64,000 nt of DNA. It comes from Cupriavidus pauculus. GTDB taxonomy: Bacteria; Pseudomonadota; Gammaproteobacteria; Burkholderiales; Burkholderiaceae. Under the pieces are notes generated by a model that worked only from the letters and a program-made list of their open reading frames with translations, was not told the DNA's origin and searched no databases. Position 1 is the stretch's first letter. Each line of letters opens with the position of its first letter. Both the position numbers and the translations under genes were made by a program. The stretch is from positions 124,001 through 188,000 of the forward strand of contig NZ_CP044066.1 of the NCBI RefSeq assembly GCF_008693385.1, in the 5' to 3' direction. Of the stretch, positions 45,308 to 54,097 are shown piece by piece.

Positions 45308-46870
45308 TCAAGCAGCGATCGCCGCAGCAGGCGCCTGCAGTTCAGCCAGGCGCGCACGGGCATAGGCCAGCGTGCCGTCCTTGGCCCGCAGCGGCCGCGA
45401 CACGCGCCGCGACGGATCGTAGATCCCGTAGCGGGTGACGCTGCCCCGCTTCTGCTCGAGCAGCTGCGAAAAGCCCGCATCGATGCAGAAATCCACATAC
45501 TCGCGGCCGTTCATCGTCTGCCCGGTCTCGAGGCGGTACGTCGTCGCTTCCGCATCCCGCTTGGCATCTGCCATCGCACGATCCTCGCGCCGCTGTGCAT
45601 GGGCGATGGTGGCCTGCGCCTCCCATTCCGCCTGCTCGTCCTCGGAAAAGCCGCAGAGGTCGAACAGCCGTCGCCGGCGCTCGGCCGCAGTGCAATGCAT
45701 GACATCGATGCCCAGCTCGTCGCGCAATGCGCGCTTGGAGTCGGTGTTCGAGTCGCGCGGACCGTCGAAGATCTGCAGGATGGCTGCGATATCGCGCTGC
45801 ATGACGGCGAGCGAGACACGGTTCGGCCATTCGAATCCGTACTGCCCGCGGTACCTCTCCGCCGAATGAGTGCGGTACTCATACTCGCGCTGGCTGATCG
45901 TCCGTGCATTGCGCTCGGATTGTGCGGCATCCACATTCTCACGATAATGACGCTGCGAGATCTTCTCGTGAATTCTTGCAGCAAGCGGGGTAACCGGCTG
46001 TGCACTCCCTCGCGAGAGTTGTCGCGGCGCTGGCATTGTGCGGACAGACACAATGCCAGCGGCATAGAGGGCGTCATCGACGTCCACAAGACCCCCATCA
46101 CTGGGAACATGACGGAGCGACGCGAGCAGCTTACCGACGTTGTGGCAAGTGATCTCGATCTTCTCGTGTCGCATGACGCTGCACAGCGCCTGCAGCACGC
46201 TCTTCGACAAAGCGCCGCGTAGCGCAGGCACGTCGATCAGTGGGCGCAGCACCCACAGATCGTACTGCCCGTGGTGCAGATTCTCGCGATACGTGCTGAG
46301 GATACATTCGCGTACCTTGTCACCGCGCATGAGCGCGTAGGCGACGTGGACCTCATGCCGGCTGTTCGGACTCTGGCTCGGGTCATACAACGGACCATTC
46401 GTGCCAAAGCCGAAGCGACGCATAAACTCGGTGTGGACGTAGTTTCCGACATCGAAGGCACCCTGCTCTTCGAAGAGATCCGCAGTCTGGAAGAGCGGAC
46501 CTGCATCGTCCTGCGTCATATCAAGGGCAGCCTCCGGCGAGTAGGCAAGAGCGCCCGCCGCAACGACGGCGCCCCAGGAGGCGCGGCTCATCTCGTACGG
46601 CTGCAGAACCCTGCCATTCGGCCGGACAATAAATCGATCCACTTCATCGATGACGGCGCTGATGATGCTGCGCCGGGTGCCCGTGGGTCTGACAGCAAAA
46701 CTGCCGGACCGGAGACGCACGATAGCAACCGCGCCACGTTCGATATGCCGTACGGTGATGTCCTCGAGCCGTGGCGCTGCTCGTTCGTTACGGTCCTCGT
46801 TCAGGTACTCGAGCACGCCGGCGAGCGTCGTGCGGTGTTCGGCGCGCTGGCCGATGTAAATAACGTACAT
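45308..46870 (-). CDS. Large hypothetical protein of the maintenance module
   Basis: The 520-residue protein begins MYVIYIGQRAEHRTTLAGVL; the start is fixed by GGAGCCACC before the ATG. N-terminal part is beta-rich, the middle and end are highly charged helices (about residues 320-470). No known domain. It is followed by a terminator (45272-45300). Its leader has the second and SD hairpins of the recurrent structure at 46875-46920. Confidence 0.65.
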   Translation of the reverse strand: MYVIYIGQRAEHRTTLAGVLEYLNEDRNERAAPRLEDITVRHIERGAVAIVRLRSGSFAVRPTGTRRSIISAVIDEVDRFIVRPNGRVLQPYEMSRASWGAVVAAGALAYSPEAALDMTQDDAGPLFQTADLFEEQGAFDVGNYVHTEFMRRFGFGTNGPLYDPSQSPNSRHEVHVAYALMRGDKVRECILSTYRENLHHGQYDLWVLRPLIDVPALRGALSKSVLQALCSVMRHEKIEITCHNVGKLLASLRHVPSDGGLVDVDDALYAAGIVSVRTMPAPRQLSRGSAQPVTPLAARIHEKISQRHYRENVDAAQSERNARTISQREYEYRTHSAERYRGQYGFEWPNRVSLAVMQRDIAAILQIFDGPRDSNTDSKRALRDELGIDVMHCTAAERRRRLFDLCGFSEDEQAEWEAQATIAHAQRREDRAMADAKRDAEATTYRLETGQTMNGREYVDFCIDAGFSQLLEQKRGSVTRYGIYDPSRRVSRPLRAKDGTLAYARARLAELQAPAAAIAA

Positions 46871-46920
46871 GGTGGCTCCAGAGACGGAGCACGCCCATCC
46901 GGGGACGTGCCCCGATTGGG
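46871..46920 (-). promoter_or_regulatory. Structured leader, partial copy (hairpins 2 and SD)
   Basis: SD hairpin GCTCC/GGAGC (46875-46890); second hairpin CCCATCCGGGG/CCCCGATTGGG (46894-46920). No first-hairpin element. Confidence 0.6.
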
Positions 46921-46937
46921 TTGGAAGGAATGGTGAC

Positions 46938-47333
46938 TCAGGCGGCGACTGCGGTGCGACGCTTCGAGTTGCCGCGACTGGCGACAATGCGCGCTGCCGC
47001 GATCTGCGAGAGCAGCTCGGCATCGGCGATGCGCCAGATTTCGCCACGGCCGTGACCGATCTGGTTCCAGCGGCCTGTCTGCACAAACTTGCCGGTCGCG
47101 AGCAGTGCCCCCTTGAGGTCAGCCGGGAGATTCCAGTCCGCAGCGACAAGGATCTCGTCGTCCGCGAGTTCGGTCTGAGGCAGGTTCACTGTCAGCGCGC
47201 CGTAGGGCATGCCGTCATCTGCGCAGACGAGCGAGATGGCGGCGCGCAGGTTGGTCGAATACACGGATGCGCGCAGCAGGACACCGGCGGGATAGCTGGC
47301 CAGGCCAGCGGCATAAACGGTGGTGGCGTCCAT
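46938..47333 (-). CDS. Small protein, DUF4313-like
   Basis: The 131-residue protein has PYGALTVNLPQTELADDEIL in its middle, as I remember the DUF4313 family; this rests on memory of the pattern only. It lies upstream of the 520-residue protein on the same strand with a 67-bp gap and has its own structured leader. Confidence 0.6.
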   Translation of the reverse strand: MDATTVYAAGLASYPAGVLLRASVYSTNLRAAISLVCADDGMPYGALTVNLPQTELADDEILVAADWNLPADLKGALLATGKFVQTGRWNQIGHGRGEIWRIADAELLSQIAAARIVASRGNSKRRTAVAA

Positions 47334-47385
47334 CGGGATACTCCTTTGGTGGGGAGTCGCCCCGACGGGACGACGCCCGTATGGG
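47334..47385 (-). promoter_or_regulatory. Structured leader, partial copy (hairpins 2 and SD)
   Basis: SD hairpin ACTCC/GGAGT (47340-47357); second hairpin CCCGACGGG/CCCGTATGGG (47361-47385). It starts directly after the terminator of the upstream operon. Confidence 0.6.
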
Positions 47386-47390
47386 TGGGG

Positions 47391-47420
47391 AAAAGAAAAA
47401 ACGCACCCCGAGGGGTGCGC
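47391..47420 (-). terminator. Terminator after the 30-residue protein gene
   Basis: On the minus strand CGCACCCC, loop, GGGGTGCG and a T-rich run. Confidence 0.85.
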
Positions 47421-47464
47421 TTAAGCGGTGAGCCGACGAATCGGCTCCTGAGAATGGATTGGCG

Positions 47465-47557
47465 TCAGTCCTTGTGAACGCGACGGCCGTTGCGGTCTGC
47501 CCACAGCAAGAACGCCGAAATTCCGACCGATAAGACCAGAACTACGATACCCATCAT
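47465..47557 (-). CDS. 30-residue single-pass membrane protein
   Basis: The frame MMGIVVLVLSVGISAF continues to LLWADRNGRRVHKD: one hydrophobic helix (residues 3-18) and a charged tail. AAGGAG stands 6 bp before the ATG, and the start lies 1 bp after the stop of the preceding gene, so translation is probably coupled. A terminator follows. Length, site and hydrophobicity support a real small protein. It could anchor or regulate the membrane protein encoded upstream. Confidence 0.6.
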   Translation of the reverse strand: MMGIVVLVLSVGISAFLLWADRNGRRVHKD

Positions 47558-47558
47558 G

Positions 47559-48029
47559 TCAATCTCCTTTGGCTAGGACTGCTCCTGCCATGAATAATAC
47601 AACACCACCGGCCAACATGCTGAACGCCTGCAACGCGGAATAAAGCGACCAAGCCGAAACCGAGTTGACATAGCCGGCGAGCCCGATCAGTGCGGCCGCT
47701 GAGAGTGTATGGGCGAAGCGCCCATACTGCTGGCGCTGGTCCTTATGGGGCGCCGTGATCGCACGCCATGCAAGGCTCAGGAGCCCAGGGCGCAAACGGG
47801 AACTTCCGTCCAGCCGGTACTGACTGCCCGACACATGCAACAGCGGATACAGGTATCCGTTGTCATGGGCCACGACCTCGAACCCCTCTCCCGCAGATTT
47901 GGCACGGTCGATGGACGCCGAGATGCGTGTCGGCAATGTCACGAGGCCATTGGGACGATCGATCTTTGCCTTCCCAGACACCTCTTCCCCCGACGTGGCG
48001 AGAAAGGTCACCTTGATTAGCGTGGACAT
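47559..48029 (-). CDS. Hypothetical membrane protein
   Basis: The 156-residue protein has a soluble N-terminal domain (about 95 residues) and two C-terminal membrane helices (FAHTLSAAALIGLAGYV and FSMLAGGVVLFMAGAVL). AGGGGGAA precedes the ATG. Family unknown. Middle gene of a three-gene transcript. Confidence 0.65.
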   Translation of the reverse strand: MSTLIKVTFLATSGEEVSGKAKIDRPNGLVTLPTRISASIDRAKSAGEGFEVVAHDNGYLYPLLHVSGSQYRLDGSSRLRPGLLSLAWRAITAPHKDQRQQYGRFAHTLSAAALIGLAGYVNSVSAWSLYSALQAFSMLAGGVVLFMAGAVLAKGD

Positions 48030-48038
48030 AGATTCCCC

Positions 48039-48422
48039 CTAACCACGACGCCCGGCTACCACGCGTAGCGTGGCAACGAGATCGGCATAGCCTTGGGCGC
48101 TGGCCAACGACTCCATGGTGACCGCATTGTCACGGCCACCCGTAAGGTCATCACGGCCGCGGCACGTGCGGTAGGACATGCGCACTCCACCCTCCGCACC
48201 GGCAGGGTGGTGAATCTCGACCAGCAAGGAATCGGTGTGCAAGGCGAACACGTTCACCTTACGACGACGCTGGCGGTGCTCACGAATCGTGAAATCGCGT
48301 GGTCGCAGTGCCATATCACCAGCAAAACGGCGCAACACGCGGCAGGCATCCTGACGGACAGCCTCGCATGCGGCAGGATGGGTCGGCGGATGCCGACGGG
48401 TAAAGGATTTGGGGAGTTTCAT
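48039..48422 (-). CDS. Hypothetical basic protein
   Basis: The 127-residue protein begins MKLPKSFTRRHPPTHPAACE and is rich in Arg (HRQRRRKVNVF). Not recognised. It lies 9 bp before the membrane protein gene and heads the operon; its leader contains all three hairpins. Confidence 0.6.
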   Translation of the reverse strand: MKLPKSFTRRHPPTHPAACEAVRQDACRVLRRFAGDMALRPRDFTIREHRQRRRKVNVFALHTDSLLVEIHHPAGAEGGVRMSYRTCRGRDDLTGGRDNAVTMESLASAQGYADLVATLRVVAGRRG

Positions 48423-48529
48423 GGGTGTCCAAGGTAAGAACGGGACACCCCCTCCCTGCGGGACGAGTGTGTCCCAGCTGGGTTGGTCCGGGCAGTGCCG
48501 GACAGGGTCGATGCGTCATTGACGCGGGT
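48423..48529 (-). promoter_or_regulatory. Structured 5' leader, copy 4
   Basis: SD hairpin GGGTGTCC/GGACACCC (48423-48450); second hairpin CCCTGCGGGA/TCCCAGCTGGG (48454-48482); first hairpin element at 48507-48529, stem GCGTC/GACGC. Upstream, two further stems (GGGCTT/AAGCCC at 48553-48568 and CCGCGCGGC/GCCGCGCGG at 48592-48611) may terminate the SlyB-like transcript. Confidence 0.7.
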
Positions 48530-48645
48530 GAAAACGGCTTGCCGAAGCCGCAGGGCTTGGGCAAGCCCTCTCGGGCTTGCGATGGGTTGGCCCGCGCGGC
48601 AAGCCGCGCGGGAGACAAAGATATGGAGCCCCGACGGGAGCCCGC

Positions 48646-49119
48646 TTAACGCGTCAGGCGATAACCGTTGCCGGACGACACCAGGTAAAGCTGCTGCCCG
48701 GTGGCGAATTGCTGATCGGCATCCTGCGTGACCACGATCTGTGTGCCATTTTCCTTGCGGACAATGACTTCCACGCCAGCACGACGGTTGAGCTGCGACG
48801 CGACGCCCTGTGCCAGCACTGCCGAGACAGTGCCGGACATGGCGCCTGCAACATAGCGACCGATTCCGCCGCCAATCACACGCGCGCCGAGCAAGCCGCC
48901 GACGAGCGCGCCAACAACGCCAGGAATGCCGCTGTTGGCCGACGAATAGCCGTCACTGTCGATGATCGTCACCTGACGGAGACGAACGACGGTCACGACT
49001 TCCGCGGAGCCCGTGCGCAGCGCTTCCGAACTGCGGTAGCTGTTCGGAGACGTCTGCTGAGCAGCGCAGCCGGTGAAGACAATCGAAGCAAGGAAAAGCG
49101 AAATGACGCGCTTGAGCAT
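48646..49119 (-). CDS. Lipoprotein with glycine-zipper domain (SlyB/Pcp type)
   Basis: The 157-residue protein has a lipoprotein signal (ISLFLASIVFTGCAAQ, lipobox Cys18) and a glycine-rich hydrophobic segment (GVVGALVGGLLGARVIGGGI, residues 68-87), as in SlyB. It sits in the outer membrane, facing the periplasm. Its leader carries all three hairpins and a good sigma-70 promoter. Confidence 0.8.
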   Translation of the reverse strand: MLKRVISLFLASIVFTGCAAQQTSPNSYRSSEALRTGSAEVVTVVRLRQVTIIDSDGYSSANSGIPGVVGALVGGLLGARVIGGGIGRYVAGAMSGTVSAVLAQGVASQLNRRAGVEVIVRKENGTQIVVTQDADQQFATGQQLYLVSSGNGYRLTR

Positions 49120-49272
49120 GATGGCCTCTGAAAAAATGGGCCAACATGCCTACGGGCAGGATGGCCCGTAGGTGGGAGAAAAACAAATGTCCGGCTATAC
49201 AACCGGAAAGGTCGATGCGTCTGAGACGCGGGTGATGAAGTAATGGTAGCAGGCTTACCCCGCGTTCAGCAA
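49120..49272 (-). promoter_or_regulatory. Promoter and structured leader, copy 5
   Basis: -35 TTGCTG (49267-49272) and -10 TACCAT (49243-49248) with an 18-bp spacer; first hairpin at 49211-49233, about 10 bp downstream of the -10 box, so at the very start of the RNA. Second hairpin CCTACGGGC/GCCCGTAGG (49149-49172), perfect 9 bp. SD hairpin TGGCC/GGCCA (49122-49143) covers AGAGG. Confidence 0.72.
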
Positions 49273-49387
49273 TTGCTGATCGCAGCTATCGTTTTGACAC
49301 CTTCCGCGAGATGGCTTATTCGAAGACCGGATCCACCTCCGTGGCATAGCCATCGCAGAAGAACGGACCTTTCAATGGCTTCAGCCG

Positions 49388-49726
49388 TCAGGACAGCAGC
49401 TTAAGGACTACCGAGCGGGTCGTCACCTTGATGCGGATCTTCTTGACGGCCGGCTTAGCGAGTGCTTCTCGCAGGTCGGCGACTTCCATGTCTATCCCGA
49501 CATCGTCGCCGCCAAAAATCAGGAGAGTGTTCTCGTAGTAGTCCTCGTCCTTAGACGGATCGCAGCCTTTAAAGTAGAAAATGCATTGCTTGTCCGGGGT
49601 GAACCCAGTCATATAGCCGACGAAAGCGCCGCGGTCTCTGGCAACGTAGTACCTCTCAGATCCGGCGGCTTCGCAGAATGCGACCAGGGATTCGACTTGG
49701 GAACGGGAAAGGGTGATTTGCGCCAT
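49388..49726 (-). CDS. Small protein, DUF3085-like
   Basis: The 112-residue protein has YVARDRGAFVGYMTGF and LLIFGGDDVGIDMEVADLRE; the GGDD motif recalls DUF3085 proteins found next to PRTRC genes. Identification is by eye. It follows the 236-residue protein by 78 bp and carries the second and SD hairpins in its leader. Confidence 0.55.
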   Translation of the reverse strand: MAQITLSRSQVESLVAFCEAAGSERYYVARDRGAFVGYMTGFTPDKQCIFYFKGCDPSKDEDYYENTLLIFGGDDVGIDMEVADLREALAKPAVKKIRIKVTTRSVVLKLLS

Positions 49727-49784
49727 GGATAAGTGCTCCAGAGGATTGGCGGAGCACTCCCCTACGGGAGACGCCCCGCACGGG
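49727..49784 (-). promoter_or_regulatory. Structured leader, partial copy (hairpins 2 and SD)
   Basis: SD hairpin GTGCTCC/GGAGCAC (49733-49757), perfect 7 bp; second hairpin CCCCTACGGG/CCCCGCACGGG (49760-49784). Confidence 0.65.
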
Positions 49785-49804
49785 TTAGAAAGGGTTGGTT
49801 GGGT

Positions 49805-50515
49805 TCAGATTCCGGCGACTTCGCGTGCCAGTTGGTCGAGCATGGCTTCGACAATGCGCTCGCGTCGATGCTGCAACGCCAGCGCATTAAAGGTCGCATC
49901 GGAACTCAGGTGCGCAAGCGCATCCACGATGCCGACCCTGCTCTCCACCACTACGGCGACGCGGACGACATTCGGGCCGACTGGCGTCTTGCTTGCGATA
50001 CACAGGAGTGCCTCGAAGCGCGAGAGATCCAGCGCGTGCTGAAGCTCCATACGTTGTTCGACGTAACCGGCAATCAGGAAGGAGCAGAAAGCGGACTGGC
50101 CAACGTACGCGTCGGCGGCCAGCGACTGAATCCACTCCAGCACGGCGGGCCGCACGTTCACAAATAGCGGCTCGCCAGAGGGCACTCGGTCAACTTCCGA
50201 CAGCTTCCAACCCCAGTCCGGGCCGATGGTATAGAACTCCATCATCTTGCCATCGATGACCTGAGGCGAGACGTCAAACCACGTCACGCGCCCATCCTCG
50301 ACCAGCGCGAACGCGTTCCGGCTCTTGTCGAAGCTCAGGCTGCGTATGTATTGGCACAACTGCAGGCCTTCGTGCCGCGTGAACAAAGGCGCTCGGAGTG
50401 GTTGCCAAGGCTTCCCGTTCGAGAATGCGATAGCGACCACGGGCATCCGCTGGCACGTCACAAAGATGCGACGTAGGGCCAGAGGCGATTGAGATTCAGC
50501 AACAGAGATACTCAT
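49805..50515 (-). CDS. Hypothetical protein of the PRTRC neighbourhood
   Basis: The 236-residue protein begins MSISVAESQSPLALRRIFVT. No domain recognised; soluble. It stands directly after the terminator of the PRTRC operon and has its own promoter and structured leader, so it is a separate unit. Confidence 0.62.
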   Translation of the reverse strand: MSISVAESQSPLALRRIFVTCQRMPVVAIAFSNGKPWQPLRAPLFTRHEGLQLCQYIRSLSFDKSRNAFALVEDGRVTWFDVSPQVIDGKMMEFYTIGPDWGWKLSEVDRVPSGEPLFVNVRPAVLEWIQSLAADAYVGQSAFCSFLIAGYVEQRMELQHALDLSRFEALLCIASKTPVGPNVVRVAVVVESRVGIVDALAHLSSDATFNALALQHRRERIVEAMLDQLAREVAGI

Positions 50516-50660
50516 GAATGTGCTCCAAAAAAAGTGGAGCACTCCGCCAGGGCAGGTGCCCCAACGGGTTGAGAAAGATGTGTGGCCATGGCCACGAAGT
50601 CGATGCGCCTATGGCGCGAGGTGTGGCGGCATCTTAGCAGCCAGGTACGCGCGATTGCAA
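50516..50660 (-). promoter_or_regulatory. Promoter and structured leader, copy 6
   Basis: -35 TTGCAA (50655-50660), -10 TAAGAT (50631-50636), spacer 18 bp. First hairpin at 50599-50622 with the covarying stem GCGCC/GGCGC. Second hairpin CCGCCAGGGC/GCCCCAACGGG (50544-50567, inner 4 bp plus outer 3-4 bp). SD hairpin GTGCTCC/GGAGCAC (50520-50542). Confidence 0.75.
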
Positions 50661-50671
50661 CGGTGCCACAT

Positions 50672-50709
50672 AAGAAAAAGGCCACTCTCGACGTGAGTCG
50701 AGAGTGGCT
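50672..50709 (-). terminator. Terminator of the PRTRC operon
   Basis: On the minus strand GCCACTCTCGAC, loop TCAC, GTCGAGAGTGGC and TTTTTCTT: a 12-bp perfect stem 3 bp after the ThiF stop. Confidence 0.93.
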
Positions 50710-50711
50710 GT

Positions 50712-51506
50712 TCAAACGGTCTGGCGCGACTTGCGCTTCTTCGGGGCGTTCAGCGTGTAGCCAAAGCGTTCCCATGCTGCAGGATCGACGGGCAGAGGAC
50801 TTGTCCTGCCCGTTGCGAGGTTCACGAAGGCGCCGCAAAACTGCAGCGTGCCTGTACGGAACAACGTCCACAGCAGGTTGTAGGCCTGCACCGCGATCGC
50901 CATGTTGATAACGAGCGACTGCTTCTGCAATGCCTCCGCCATCGAGCAGGACGGCGCGGCGTCCGCCTTGTCCCCTTTCGGGTCCAGCAGCTGCGGATAC
51001 AGATCGCCAACGTGCGGCAGACGCTCCGTTGCCTTGCCGCGGACTTGGCCGAGAATTACCTGACCGTCGTCCGCGTTGTTGCCGCAGTCGAGGTAGTAGC
51101 CACCGGTGCCGCGCTGCATGGCGTCCACGATCGCCTTGCGGGCGGCGCGGCTATCGACACAGCCAATGACCATGTCACACGCAAGGCGGTCAGCAGAGCC
51201 GATCCGCTGGACATGCGCTTCCCAGCGCGTACCCATCAGGTTGTTGAGCCGGTTCACGATCAGCGGCGCCTTGTGCTGGCCGACGTCGACCGGATAAAAG
51301 CCCTGCCGGCCGACGTTGGTCTCGCTGACCGTATCGTCATCGTAGACCGTACAGTCAATGCCACCGGGGTGTCCGAGTTCGAGCATCGCATGATGCAAGC
51401 GCGCGAGATTCGGCAACAGCGCACTGCCAGTACCGCCGGCACCGACTACCACGACACGCCAGGCCCGTCTCAGCATATGCTCAGGAATGCGATGAACATA
51501 CGTCAT
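50712..51506 (-). CDS. PRTRC system ThiF-family (E1-like) protein
   Basis: The 264-residue protein is an E1-like adenylyltransferase: nucleotide-binding GAGGTGS (residues 22-28), YDDDTVSETNVGRQGF (acidic residues and Asn/Arg-Gln typical of ThiF/E1) and Cys187 (APSCSMAEA) near the place of the E1 catalytic Cys. It should activate the C-terminus of a ubiquitin-like protein, here probably PRTRC protein C. Its start overlaps the stop of gene A by 4 bp (ATGA). Last gene of the operon. Confidence 0.88.
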   Translation of the reverse strand: MTYVHRIPEHMLRRAWRVVVVGAGGTGSALLPNLARLHHAMLELGHPGGIDCTVYDDDTVSETNVGRQGFYPVDVGQHKAPLIVNRLNNLMGTRWEAHVQRIGSADRLACDMVIGCVDSRAARKAIVDAMQRGTGGYYLDCGNNADDGQVILGQVRGKATERLPHVGDLYPQLLDPKGDKADAAPSCSMAEALQKQSLVINMAIAVQAYNLLWTLFRTGTLQFCGAFVNLATGRTSPLPVDPAAWERFGYTLNAPKKRKSRQTV

Positions 51507-52144
51507 ACCGCAACCTCCGCCCGTGCAGCCGCGTACCACTCAAACGGGACCTTCTCGACGTTCTCGAAGATCCCCTTGGCGCACAGCCTCAGCGCCAGCG
51601 ATGGCACCACGGCGTTGCAGCTACCCATGACGAACGCGAACTTCACGTCGTGGCGGTCGTCCGTATCATCGGTAGACGAGAAGAATGCCGGATGGCCACC
51701 ATGAGAGTGGCAGTCCACCACCAGCACTTCGTCATCCGCCAGCGTGGGGCGTTCGTACTTCAGATGGCCCATCCCCTGATCCAGCACTCGCACGGGCATC
51801 AACCGAAACGCATGCGTGCGACAGTTCCAGACCACGAAAGCGCCCGTCTCGTTGGGATACGCAGCGCGCGCCATCACCGCGAACTCACCAATGACGTCTG
51901 GCGGGACACAACCGCAGAGCAACTCCGTCACCTCCACCGCCTCACCGTACGGAATGGCGGTGCGATGCTCGAACTTACCAAGGAGACGGACGACGCGAAT
52001 CCATGGCCGCACGATCTCAAGAAACACCCCATTGGCAGCGATGAGCAGTCGCTCACCGGAGCCACCCATGGGAGCAACCTCGCCGAAGCGCGGCACCATC
52101 ACGGAGGGAAACGATTGCTGCAATGCCATATCGGCAGGATGCAT
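51503..52144 (-). CDS. PRTRC system protein A (JAB/JAMM peptidase-like)
   Basis: The 213-residue protein has an intact JAMM motif: Glu99 (YPNETG), His146 and His148 (HSH), then Ser156 and Asp159 in the H-x-H-x7-S-x2-D spacing. Enzymes of this type remove ubiquitin-like proteins or process their C-termini with a zinc ion. It lies 2 bp after the E2-like gene and overlaps the E1-like gene, so E2, JAB and E1 are made in sequence. Confidence 0.85.
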   Translation of the reverse strand: MHPADMALQQSFPSVMVPRFGEVAPMGGSGERLLIAANGVFLEIVRPWIRVVRLLGKFEHRTAIPYGEAVEVTELLCGCVPPDVIGEFAVMARAAYPNETGAFVVWNCRTHAFRLMPVRVLDQGMGHLKYERPTLADDEVLVVDCHSHGGHPAFFSSTDDTDDRHDVKFAFVMGSCNAVVPSLALRLCAKGIFENVEKVPFEWYAAARAEVAV

Positions 52145-52146
52145 GA

Positions 52147-52866
52147 TTAATTCTCCAGTTTGCCGGCGATCAGATCGGCCAGCTTCCATTTCATAGGGAC
52201 GAGAACCTGCTTCGGAAAGTCAGCGAACTGACCATCGAGCATGTCCTTCCAGAAAGCAAAAGCACCGCGCTCGTACTCGACGCGCCTGGTGCCGTGATTC
52301 GGATGAGTGAAGGCGGAGTTAAAGAAGCCCTCCTCCCAGCCGGCGATTGAGGCGACGTCGATCTGCTTCGGTACGTGTGCGGTGCCGATGCAGATCCGCC
52401 CGCGGTCCCACGTGTTGAAGTACGGCGGCTCGAACAGCGCGCTGCCCGGCACCGGACGTTCTTCGTCCTGCAGCGCGAAAACGCTGAAGCCGGCATGAGA
52501 CGCCTGAAACACCAACGCGGGATGCGGCACGATCGCGTTGCGCTGCCCCAGCTCTTTGCAATCGAAGAACACGCGGCGCTTCGCTGCCGGACACCACCAC
52601 GTCACGGCCTCGGTGCTGACTGAAAGCACGTTCGGTGTCAGGAACTCGCCCTTGGGTAACGCATGCTCTGCAATTTCACGAACGGCGTGAAAAACAGCAT
52701 CGCGGTTGAGCGGAACGCCGGCGCCAAGAATCGGCTGCCCGGTAGGGGTGGTCTCGATGCGGTGCGCGGTACCGTAGGAAAACTCGCCGGGCCGTGAGCC
52801 ATAAAGCAAAATGGCCCCCTGAAGAGCCACGTCATGCGACCGCGATGCGGTCTGAAGTTCGGCCAT
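52147..52866 (-). CDS. PRTRC system protein B (E2-like)
   Basis: The 239-residue protein belongs to PRTRC protein B, which Pfam describes as a prokaryotic E2 family. A candidate catalytic Cys is Cys159 in RGRICIGTAHVP, with NTWDRG just before it. It begins MAELQTASRSHDVALQGAIL. It would accept the activated ubiquitin-like protein from the ThiF protein. Start at 52866, 12 bp after the F gene. Confidence 0.82.
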   Translation of the reverse strand: MAELQTASRSHDVALQGAILLYGSRPGEFSYGTAHRIETTPTGQPILGAGVPLNRDAVFHAVREIAEHALPKGEFLTPNVLSVSTEAVTWWCPAAKRRVFFDCKELGQRNAIVPHPALVFQASHAGFSVFALQDEERPVPGSALFEPPYFNTWDRGRICIGTAHVPKQIDVASIAGWEEGFFNSAFTHPNHGTRRVEYERGAFAFWKDMLDGQFADFPKQVLVPMKWKLADLIAGKLEN

Positions 52867-52878
52867 GTGGCCCTCCTT

Positions 52879-54012
52879 TCATAAGAGATGCTCGAGCATT
52901 CGATCCAGTGCAGCGATCAGCTCAAGGGTGTTTTCAAGAACTGCGTATTGCTTGCGAATTGCAGCAGGCTTGCTAGCCAGGGGAATGAAGCACTGGAAGT
53001 ACGTCGCAAAGCCACCCCCGCTTGCGCACTCGTAGTGGTCATCCAGCACTTCACCGACGTAGTCGCTATCCGCGTATGCGATCGTCGCCGCGGAATAGGC
53101 AGGCTCGGCCCATTGGGAGTTGGCCAGCAGCGAGCCCTTTCCCAGATGCTCCAGAGCGAGGTCGAGATCAGCAAGCGCGCCGCACAGCTTCCCGCGCCAG
53201 TCCTTCGGGCCGCGTCGTGCCAGCTCACGGAGCCGCCGCCGGCTCAACGCGGACAATTTCCTGTCCTTCTGCATCCAGGCATGTTTTGGCAGCGACTCGT
53301 CAGGCGCCAACTCCGGCCGAACCACCGACGGCAGGCAACGCTCGATATCCGAGTCGCCCTCCCCGAACCGCTCCGCAAGGCACTCACGCGCCGCGTTGTC
53401 GTCAGTGAGTGCCTCGAAGTCCCAATGCCAGCGCGCGAACATATCGAGCAGGTCGTCCGGTGTACGTACGTACAGCGATTTACCGGTCGCCGCACGAATG
53501 AGATGGAACAAGGTGTATATGAGGCAGGGATGCAGACTGCGCAATGCCTCGGCGCGTTCGGTCGTGAGCGTGTAGACGTTTTCTTCTTCGAGCCGTATGC
53601 CAAGGTAGAGCGCCGACTCCTCGCGCGGGTCCCAGCCGAACTCGGAGAGTTCATTTAGGACGCTGGCATGGTCAACCAGAACAAAGTCGAACTTCAGTGC
53701 TCGGGTCTTCGGCAGGCGCGGACCGAGCCATGCATTGAAGCCCTGCGCGAACGCGTCGCCAGCAGAATGCGGGGACACGACGGCCTCAGTGTCGAGCACC
53801 CCCGCGCGGAACTGCGCGATGACGAATTCCTTCAGATCGGCCTCGTCTCCGTAGTTCAGAAGACCGTGTGCGGGTACGACTGGCGGCAGCGCCGGCAGCG
53901 TCAGAAAATCATGGGCAGGTCGATGTCTGGCAACGGGATGTTGTCGCGCAAACGACCATCCGGGTTGCCCTCCATCGAGCGCTGGAACAGACGACCGAGG
54001 ATCGAACAGCAT
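52879..54012 (-). CDS. PRTRC system protein F
   Basis: The 377-residue protein is the F member of the cassette by position and length; its biochemical role is unknown. It begins MLFDPRSSVPALDGGQPGWS and is mostly helical. GAGGAGAC precedes the ATG. A terminator-like hairpin directly upstream (54033-54056) separates it from gene C, so its synthesis may be lower than that of C, E and ParB. Confidence 0.78.
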   Translation of the reverse strand: MLFDPRSSVPALDGGQPGWSFARQHPVARHRPAHDFLTLPALPPVVPAHGLLNYGDEADLKEFVIAQFRAGVLDTEAVVSPHSAGDAFAQGFNAWLGPRLPKTRALKFDFVLVDHASVLNELSEFGWDPREESALYLGIRLEEENVYTLTTERAEALRSLHPCLIYTLFHLIRAATGKSLYVRTPDDLLDMFARWHWDFEALTDDNAARECLAERFGEGDSDIERCLPSVVRPELAPDESLPKHAWMQKDRKLSALSRRRLRELARRGPKDWRGKLCGALADLDLALEHLGKGSLLANSQWAEPAYSAATIAYADSDYVGEVLDDHYECASGGGFATYFQCFIPLASKPAAIRKQYAVLENTLELIAALDRMLEHLL

Positions 54013-54032
54013 TGTTGAGTCTCCTCAGAATG

Positions 54033-54056
54033 AAAAAAAACCGCCCTTCCGGGCGG
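54033..54056 (-). terminator. Intrinsic terminator within the PRTRC operon
   Basis: On the minus strand CCGCCC, loop GGAA, GGGCGG and eight T, in the 85-bp gap between genes C and F. Confidence 0.85.
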
Positions 54057-54097
54057 CTCAGTGGTTGTGGGGAACTGGCCAGCGGCCAGTGCCTTCA

